From the NCBI GenBank assembly GCA_035256085.1, contig DATEYP010000115.1:1-16148 (forward strand): a stretch of DNA of 16,148 nt. The letters run 5' to 3'. The stretch comes from UBA6901 sp035256085 (GTDB lineage: Bacteria; Pseudomonadota; Gammaproteobacteria; Acidiferrobacterales; UBA6901). The notes beneath the pieces are model-generated. The model was not told the DNA's origin. It did no database searches and saw only the letters and a program-made list of their open reading frames with translations. Shown here piece by piece: positions 6,399-16,148 of the stretch. Both the position numbers and the translations under genes were made by a program. Numbering within the stretch: position 1 is the first letter of the stretch; the number at the start of each line of letters is the position of its first letter.

Positions 6399-7840
6399 TT
6401 ATCGCGGAAGATCGGAACGACCCATCAGGAATTCGTCCACGGCGCGCGCGCACTGCCGGCCTTCGCGGATCGCCCACACCACCAGTGACTGGCCGCGACG
6501 CATGTCGCCGGCGGCGAACACCTTCGGCACGGACGTTTGGTATTCCATATCGGTTGCCTGCACATTGCCACGCGGATCGAATGCGACGCCCAGTTCCTTG
6601 AGCATGCCTTCCTGTACCGGATGCAGATAGCCCATGGCCAGCAGCACCAGATCGGCCTTGAGGCTGAATTCACTGTCGGCGATTTCGCTCATTTTCCACT
6701 GGCCTTTCTCGTCCTGTTTCCAGTCGAGGCGCACGGCGTTGAGGGTCGTGACCTTGCCGTCCTTGCCGGAAAGACTCTTGGTGGCCACGGCCCAGTCGCG
6801 CGTACAGCCCTCTTCCTGCGAACTTGAGGTGCGCAGCTTGTTCGGCCAGTGTGGCCAGGTGAGCGGCTTGTTTTCCTTCTCGGGCGGCCTTGGCAACAGC
6901 TCGAACTGGGTTACGGAGGCGGCGCCCTGACGAATCGACGTACCGACGCAGTCCGAGCCGGTGTCGCCGCCACCGATCACAATGACGTGCTTGCCCTTGG
7001 CGGACAGCGCGATGTTGTCGGGAATCGTGTCACCGGCATTGCGTTTGTTCTGCTGCGGCAGGAATTCCATGGCGAAGTGCACACCCTGAAACGCGCGCCC
7101 CGGCACGGTCAGGTCGCGCGGGTGCTCGGAGCCGCCGCTGAGCACCATCGCATCGAATTCATCGTACAATTTTTTCGCGGGCAGGTTGACGCCAACATGC
7201 TGGTTCACGCGGAATTCGACGCCTTCGGCCTTGAGCTGATCGAGGCGGCGGTCGATGTGGCGTTTCTCAAGCTTGAAGTCGGGGATGCCGTAGCGCAGCA
7301 GACCGCCGATGCGATCGTTCTTCTCGAAAACCGTCACGGCATGCCCGGCGCGCGCCAGCTGCTGGGCAGCCGCGAGCCCGGCCGGACCGGAGCCCACCAC
7401 CGCCACCTTCTTGCCGGTCTTCCTGACGGCGGGCTGCGGCTTCACCCAGCCCTGTTCCCAGGCGTGGTCGATGATGGCATGCTCGATAACCTTGATTGTG
7501 ACCGGGTCGCTGTTGATGTTGAGCGTGCACGCGGCTTCACAGGGCGCCGGGCAGATACGCCCGGTGAATTCCGGAAAGTTATTGGTTGAGTGCAATACTT
7601 CGCTCGCTTCGCGCCAGCGATTGCGGTACACGAGGTCGTTCCAGTCCGGGATGATGTTATTGACCGGGCAACCGGGCTGACAGAACGGTATGCCGCAATC
7701 CATGCAGCGTGCGCCCTGCTTGCTGATTTCGCTTTCGGCCAGCGGGATTTCAAATTCCTTATAAAAGCGGATGCGCTCGGCCGGCGGCTGTGCGCCCGGC
7801 TCGCGGCGTTTGATTTCCATGAATCCGGTCGGCTTGCCCA

Positions 7841-7841
<1 letters not shown>
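6399..7841 (-). CDS. gltD: Glutamate synthase [NADPH] small (beta) subunit
   Basis: GltD takes electrons from NADPH through FAD and passes them via 4Fe-4S clusters to the large subunit for glutamate synthesis from glutamine and 2-oxoglutarate. The 480-residue length is normal. The N-terminal cysteines are at 46, 49, 54 and 58 (RCMDCGIPFCQPGC) and 97, 101 and 105 (CPAPCEAAC). The FAD-binding loop is VVGSGPAGLAAA (148-159), the NADPH-binding loop VIGGGDTGSDC (288-298), and the C-terminal FAD segment AAGDMRRGQSLVVWAI. The ATG at 7841 overlaps the gltB stop by one base (TAATG), with GGAG about 9 bases upstream inside gltB, so the subunits are probably translationally coupled. Confidence 0.98.
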
Positions 7842-12607
<4,766 letters not shown>

Positions 12608-12614
12608 TCTAGAA

Positions 12615-12620
12615 CCTCTT
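12615..12620 (-). promoter_or_regulatory. Ribosome binding site fixing the gltB GTG start
   Basis: AAGAGG on the minus strand ends 7 nt before the GTG at 12605-12607. No comparable purine run precedes the other in-frame starts at 12649 and 12658, so this site decides the start. Confidence 0.75.
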
Positions 12621-12712
12621 GGATCGTTAGCGTTGCAAATTCCCGGCATCCCGGACACGAACTGCGCGGAATGCCGCGAAAACCGCGTGAATTCGGGCGA
12701 AAAGGGCCGCCT

Positions 12713-12741
12713 AGTCTACCTACTGGGACGGGTTCCAGCAA
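12713..12741 (-). promoter_or_regulatory. Candidate sigma-70 promoter for gltBD
   Basis: In the 192-bp spacer between dgt and gltB, TTGCTG (12736-12741) is followed after 17 bp by TAGACT (12713-12718) on the minus strand. The spacing is ideal and the -10 matches four of six bases, but the -35 matches only three. The rest of the spacer holds only a small stem (CGCGG/CCGCG, 12665-12678) with no T-run, so no terminator for dgt is visible. Confidence 0.35.
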
Positions 12742-12799
12742 CGCCACTGATACGGGAATTTCAGGAAAATCGGGGAGATTGGCGCCGGATTCGGACCGC

Positions 12800-13948
12800 T
12801 CAGGTCAATTCCGACGGGTCGTGCAGGCGCTTGTGTTCGCGGATGGCGTAGCGGTCGGTCATGCCGGCGATATAGTCGGCCACTACCCGGGCGCGAGCGG
12901 CCTTGTCATCGTGCGCGGCGCGGAGCTTGTCGAGATACTGGGGTGGAAGCATGTGCGGGTCGTCCATGAACACGCCAAACAAGTCGGACACAACCACCTC
13001 GGCCTTGCGGGTCATGCGCCGCACCCGGTAATGATTATACAGCTGCTCGCGCAAAAAGCGTTTCAGTTCCAGGCTTTCGGCGCGCACCGGCTCGCTGAAA
13101 CCGATCAGCGACCGGCCGGCGTTGCGCACGTCCTCGATCGAGCCTGCACCGGCCTCGGCCAACAGACGCCGGCTGTTCTCCACCAGATCCACCACCAGGT
13201 AGTTGATCATGCGCCGGACGATCTCGTGGATGCGCACGCGTTCCGGAATTTCCGGATGGCGGCGCAGGACCTCGGCATACTGCATACCGAACAGGCGTAC
13301 CTCGCGCAGTTGTTCGACGCGGATAAACCCGGAGCGCAGGCCGTCGTCGACATCATGGTTGTTGTAGGCGACCTCATCGGCGAGGTTCGCCACCTGGGCC
13401 TCGAGATTGGGTTGCGTCTTCTCGATGAAGCGCCGGCCGATTTCGCCCAATTCAGCGGCATTCTTCAGTGAGCAGTGCTTGAGGATGCCCTCACGCGTTT
13501 CAAAAGTGAGATTGAGGCCGGGAAACTCGGCATAGCGTTCTTCGAGAACATCGACGGCACGCAACGACTGTAGGTTGTGTTCAAAGCCGCCATAGTCCTG
13601 CATGCAGGCGTTGAGTGCATCCTGTCCGGAGTGGCCGAATGGCGTATGGCCGAGGTCGTGGGCAAGTGAAATCGCCTCGGTCAGGTCTTCGTTGAGGTTC
13701 AAGGTACGCGCGATCGAGCGCGCTATCTGCGCGACTTCGATGGAGTGCGTAAGGCGGGTGCGGAACAGGTCGCCTTCGTGGTTCACAAACACCTGGGTCT
13801 TGTACTCAAGGCGCCGGAACGCACCGCAGTGCACAATGCGGTCGCGGTCACGCTGGTATTCGCTGCGGTAGGCAGGCGCGCTTTCGGGATAGCGCCGGCC
13901 GCGGGAATTGGTGTCGCTCGCTGCGTAAGCCGCCAACACGACACTCAT
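12800..13948 (-). CDS. dgt: Deoxyguanosinetriphosphate triphosphohydrolase-like protein (HD domain)
   Basis: An HD-superfamily dNTP triphosphohydrolase that splits dNTPs to nucleoside and tripolyphosphate and so influences dNTP pools; substrate preference cannot be read from sequence. The 382-residue protein is of the short Dgt type, clearly shorter than E. coli Dgt. Metal-binding HD residues are H68 (RLTHSIEVAQ), H97-D98 (AHDLGHTPFGH) and D191 (NLADEVAYNNHD). The region RSEYQRDRDRIVHCGAFRRLEYKTQV (28-53) is typical of the family. The ATG at 13948 overlaps the aroB stop by four bases (ATGA), which supports that start over upstream in-frame codons running into aroB. It ends 192 bp before gltB. 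Confidence 0.94.
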   Translation of the reverse strand: MSVVLAAYAASDTNSRGRRYPESAPAYRSEYQRDRDRIVHCGAFRRLEYKTQVFVNHEGDLFRTRLTHSIEVAQIARSIARTLNLNEDLTEAISLAHDLGHTPFGHSGQDALNACMQDYGGFEHNLQSLRAVDVLEERYAEFPGLNLTFETREGILKHCSLKNAAELGEIGRRFIEKTQPNLEAQVANLADEVAYNNHDVDDGLRSGFIRVEQLREVRLFGMQYAEVLRRHPEIPERVRIHEIVRRMINYLVVDLVENSRRLLAEAGAGSIEDVRNAGRSLIGFSEPVRAESLELKRFLREQLYNHYRVRRMTRKAEVVVSDLFGVFMDDPHMLPPQYLDKLRAAHDDKAARARVVADYIAGMTDRYAIREHKRLHDPSELT

Positions 13949-15030
13949 GCAGGCTCCCGGCACTGCTCCAGAGTTTCGCCCAGGAGAGCGTGCGGAACAT
14001 CCTGGGTGATCACGGCGTGTCCGAGCCCCTTGGGCAGGACCAGACGCAGCTTGCCGGCTTCGACTTTTTTGTCCACGCTCATCAACTCGCGCAGTTGCGC
14101 GCCGGAAAGTGTCTTCGGCGCACGCGTTGGCAGCCGCGCGCGCTGCACGAGCTTTTCGATGCGTGCAAACTCGTCCGGCGTAAGCCAGCCGAGCCGGCGC
14201 GACAGATCCGCCGCCATGCACATACCGGCCGCGACGGCGTCACCGTGCAACCAGGCGCCGTAGCCGGCGCCGGTTTCGATCGCATGACCGAAGGTGTGCC
14301 CGAGGTTGAGCAGCGCGCGGCGTCCGGCTTCGCGTTCATCGTCCGCGACCACCCCGGCCTTGTCGGTGCAGGAACGCTCGATGGCATAGGCCAACGCCTG
14401 CGGGTCACGCTGCATGAGCTTGTCCAGATTCTGTTCAAGCCAGACAAAGAATTCCACATCGCCAATCAGGCCGTATTTGATCACTTCGGCCAGCCCCGCG
14501 GACAACTGCTTGTCCGGCAGGGTGGAAAGGACATCGGTGTCGATGATCACGCACCGCGGCTGGTGAAATGCACCGATCATGTTCTTGCCGAGCGGGTGAT
14601 TCACGCCGGTCTTGCCGCCGACCGAGGAGTCCACTTGCGCGAGCAGCGTGGTCGGAACCTGGATAAACGGCACGCCGCGCTGGTACGTGGCGGCCGCGAA
14701 ACCGGTCATGTCGCCGACCACGCCACCGCCCAATGCAATCAGCGTGGTCTTGCGGTCGCAATGATTCTTGAGCAACGCTGTATAAATATCGTTCAGCACA
14801 TCGAGGGTCTTGTACGCCTCGCCATCCGGCAGCACCACGCAAACCGGACTCCACGGGGTAAGTTGCTTCAGCAAGGTTTCGAGGTAGAGCGGGCCGACGG
14901 TCTCATTGGTGACCACCAGCACGCGGCTGCCGGCGATGCACGGTTTCAGCAATTCCGGCCGGCGCAGCAATCCGCTGCCGATATGGATCGGGTAGCGGCG
15001 TTCGCCCAGTTCAACATTCAGGGTTTTCAT
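13945..15030 (-). CDS. aroB: 3-dehydroquinate synthase
   Basis: AroB turns DAHP into 3-dehydroquinate, the second step of the shikimate pathway, using NAD+ and a divalent metal in the cytoplasm. The 361-residue length is standard. Motifs: LPDGEAYKT (67-75), GGGVVGDMTGF (101-111), PTTLLAQVDSSVGGKTGVN (126-144), GLAEVIKYG (179-187) and LNLGHTFGHAIE (241-252). The metal ligands by alignment with E. coli are E182, H245 and H262. The start at 15030 lies inside the end of aroK (20-nt overlap) and the stop overlaps dgt by four bases, so aroK-aroB-dgt is a translationally coupled cluster. Confidence 0.98.
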   Translation of the reverse strand: MKTLNVELGERRYPIHIGSGLLRRPELLKPCIAGSRVLVVTNETVGPLYLETLLKQLTPWSPVCVVLPDGEAYKTLDVLNDIYTALLKNHCDRKTTLIALGGGVVGDMTGFAAATYQRGVPFIQVPTTLLAQVDSSVGGKTGVNHPLGKNMIGAFHQPRCVIIDTDVLSTLPDKQLSAGLAEVIKYGLIGDVEFFVWLEQNLDKLMQRDPQALAYAIERSCTDKAGVVADDEREAGRRALLNLGHTFGHAIETGAGYGAWLHGDAVAAGMCMAADLSRRLGWLTPDEFARIEKLVQRARLPTRAPKTLSGAQLRELMSVDKKVEAGKLRLVLPKGLGHAVITQDVPHALLGETLEQCREPA

Positions 15031-15553
15031 TGTTGCTCAGTGCCTTGAGGCGCACGACGACCTCGCGCGCTACGCTCGATGGGGCGCGCTGCCCGGTGTT
15101 GATAATGATGTCCGCGACCTCGCGGTAGATCGGCTCACGCTGTTGCAGAAGCTCTTCAATTTTGGCGCGTGGATTTTCGGTCTGCAGCAGCGGCCGGTTC
15201 CGGTCGCGGCGCGTTCGTTCCACGAGGGTATCGATATCGGCCTGCAGGTACGCCACGGTTCCGCGGTCCTTCAACACTTTCCGGTTCTCTTCCAACAGCA
15301 CCGCGCCGCCGCCGGTCGCCAGAACGATATTCGTGTCACGGGTGAGTTCCTCGATCACCGCGCTTTCGCGCCGGCGGAACCCGGCTTCGCCCTCGATCTC
15401 GAAAATTACCGGAATCGTGACCCCGGTGCGTTTTTCAATCTCGTGATCGACATCGACAAACCGCTTATGCAGCAGCGTTGCCAGATGCCGCCCGATCGTG
15501 GTCTTGCCGGCACCCATCGGGCCTATCAGAAAGACATTGCCCTGTTGATTCAT
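15011..15553 (-). CDS. aroK: Shikimate kinase I
   Basis: AroK phosphorylates shikimate to shikimate-3-phosphate with ATP. The 180-residue product has the P-loop GPMGAGKTTIG (11-21), the shikimate-binding VDVDHEIEKRTG (33-44), GFRRRE (58-63), ATGGGAV (79-85) and the lid RNRPLL (118-123). The ATG at 15553 was chosen because MNQQGNVFLIGP lines up with the E. coli N-terminus; an ATG three codons upstream (15562) is possible and neither has a clear ribosome site. The 3' end overlaps aroB by 20 nt. The 91-bp gap to pilQ contains a hairpin. Confidence 0.97.
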   Translation of the reverse strand: MNQQGNVFLIGPMGAGKTTIGRHLATLLHKRFVDVDHEIEKRTGVTIPVIFEIEGEAGFRRRESAVIEELTRDTNIVLATGGGAVLLEENRKVLKDRGTVAYLQADIDTLVERTRRDRNRPLLQTENPRAKIEELLQQREPIYREVADIIINTGQRAPSSVAREVVVRLKALSNNENPEC

Positions 15554-15609
15554 AACGGGCATATGCCAGTAGCACGGGAGGAAATCAAGCGGTCGCCTTC
15601 AGGCATCGC

Positions 15610-15638
15610 ATTGCCCGGCGATCCTGCAGCCGGGGAAT
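15610..15638 (-). other. Hairpin in the pilQ-aroK spacer
   Basis: CCCGGC (15614-15619) and GCCGGG (15629-15634) form a perfect 6-bp stem with a 9-nt loop, extended after one mismatch by ATT/AAT. It begins 7 bp after the pilQ stop. There is no T-run, so if it acts at all it may be a transcript-processing or stabilising structure rather than an intrinsic terminator. Confidence 0.4.
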
Positions 15639-15644
15639 GCGGCT

Positions 15645-16148
15645 TTATCTGAGGCTCAAGGCGTCCGCAAGAATGCGTGGCGTCAGGAAGATCAACAGCT
15701 CGGTTTTGTTGTCGAGTTTGCTTTTCTTGTTGAACAGCCAGCCCACGAGCGGCACGTCCGCCAGGAACGGCACCTTGGTGACGGTGCTGAGCAGCTCCTG
15801 CTCGTAGATGCCACCGATGACCACGGTCTGGCCGTTGTCCAGCAGCACCTGGGTGGTGATTTCCTTTTTGTTGATCGTGCTGTTCTCCGGATCGGCCGAG
15901 GCGAAGGCATCCTTGGTAATCAAGACATCCAGAATCACCTTGTCATCGGGCGTAATGCGCGGTGTCACCTCCAGGGCCAGCACCGCCTTCTTGATCAAGG
16001 CAGTCACGCCCTGCGCGGTGACCACCTGGAACACGCGCTCCTGACCCTGTTCGATGCGTGCCTTCTTCTGGTTGGCGGTGATCAGGCGCGGACTGGAAAT
16101 CACCTTGCCCAAACCCTCTTCCTCGAGCGCGGACAACTCCAGGCTCAG
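15645..16148 (-). CDS. pilQ: Type IV pilus secretin PilQ, C-terminal part
   Basis: The last 167 residues of the outer-membrane secretin through which the type IV pilus passes. The frame is open to the right edge (reading LSLELSALEEEG at the edge), so the N-terminal domains lie outside the window. Secretin features seen: KVISSPRLITANQKKARIEQG, ALEVTPRITPDDKVILDV, NGQTVVIGGIYEQE and the signature running from VPFLADVPLVGWLF to the terminal ELLIFLTPRIL. PilQ normally closes the pilMNOPQ operon and is followed by aroK and aroB, as here. Confidence 0.96.
   Translation of the reverse strand: MSLELSALEEEGLGKVISSPRLITANQKKARIEQGQERVFQVVTAQGVTALIKKAVLALEVTPRITPDDKVILDVLITKDAFASADPENSTINKKEITTQVLLDNGQTVVIGGIYEQELLSTVTKVPFLADVPLVGWLFNKKSKLDNKTELLIFLTPRILADALSLR

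Noticed and set aside
13949..14221. Upstream extension of dgt by 91 residues
   Set aside because: It overlaps the aroB coding region in another frame and lacks family similarity; the ATGA overlap with aroB gives a natural start at 13948.

Overview
The window is GC-rich bacterial chromosome, read almost entirely on the minus strand. The order pilQ-aroK-aroB-dgt-gltB-gltD-hemE, a typical Gram-negative type IV pilus secretin, and the PriA, GltB and HemE sequences point to a gammaproteobacterium or a betaproteobacterium-like relative. I cannot name genus or species from the sequence. Nothing here looks like a phage, insertion sequence, CRISPR array, tRNA or rRNA.

Layout from left to right. Positions 1-1866 (-) hold PriA, the replication-restart helicase, cut off at its C-terminus by the window edge. 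A spacer of about 400 bp (1867-2264), AT-rich in its middle, lies between priA and the divergent plus-strand genes; it has one perfect and one permissive DnaA-box match and several short palindromes. Positions 2265-3757 (+) hold a tightly spaced pair: a nitroreductase-family flavoprotein and a fructosamine kinase-family protein. Convergent to these, 3772-5112 (-) holds a three-helix membrane protein of unknown function and a PilZ-domain protein, in a patch with clearly lower GC than its surroundings. Then hemE (5235-6287), a long heptad-repeat hairpin (6301-6394), gltD (6399-7841) and gltB (7841-12607) follow, all on the minus strand. A 192-bp spacer separates gltB from dgt, and dgt, aroB and aroK overlap one another. 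The C-terminal part of pilQ runs off the right edge.

Functionally, the minus-strand block is mostly core metabolism: two shikimate-pathway enzymes (AroK, AroB), a dNTP triphosphohydrolase (Dgt), both subunits of NADPH glutamate synthase (GltB, GltD) and a haem-pathway decarboxylase (HemE). It is preceded by the end of the type IV pilus assembly operon. aroK/aroB/dgt and gltB/gltD are translationally overlapping pairs. gltB has its own strong ribosome binding site with a GTG start, and a plausible promoter in the spacer upstream.

I found no convincing new multi-gene system. The points most worth a second look are the heptad-repeat hairpin wedged between gltD and hemE, the low-GC PilZ plus membrane-protein pair, the DnaA-box-bearing spacer upstream of priA, an internal repeat inside GltB, and an insertion in the zinc-binding region of PriA.
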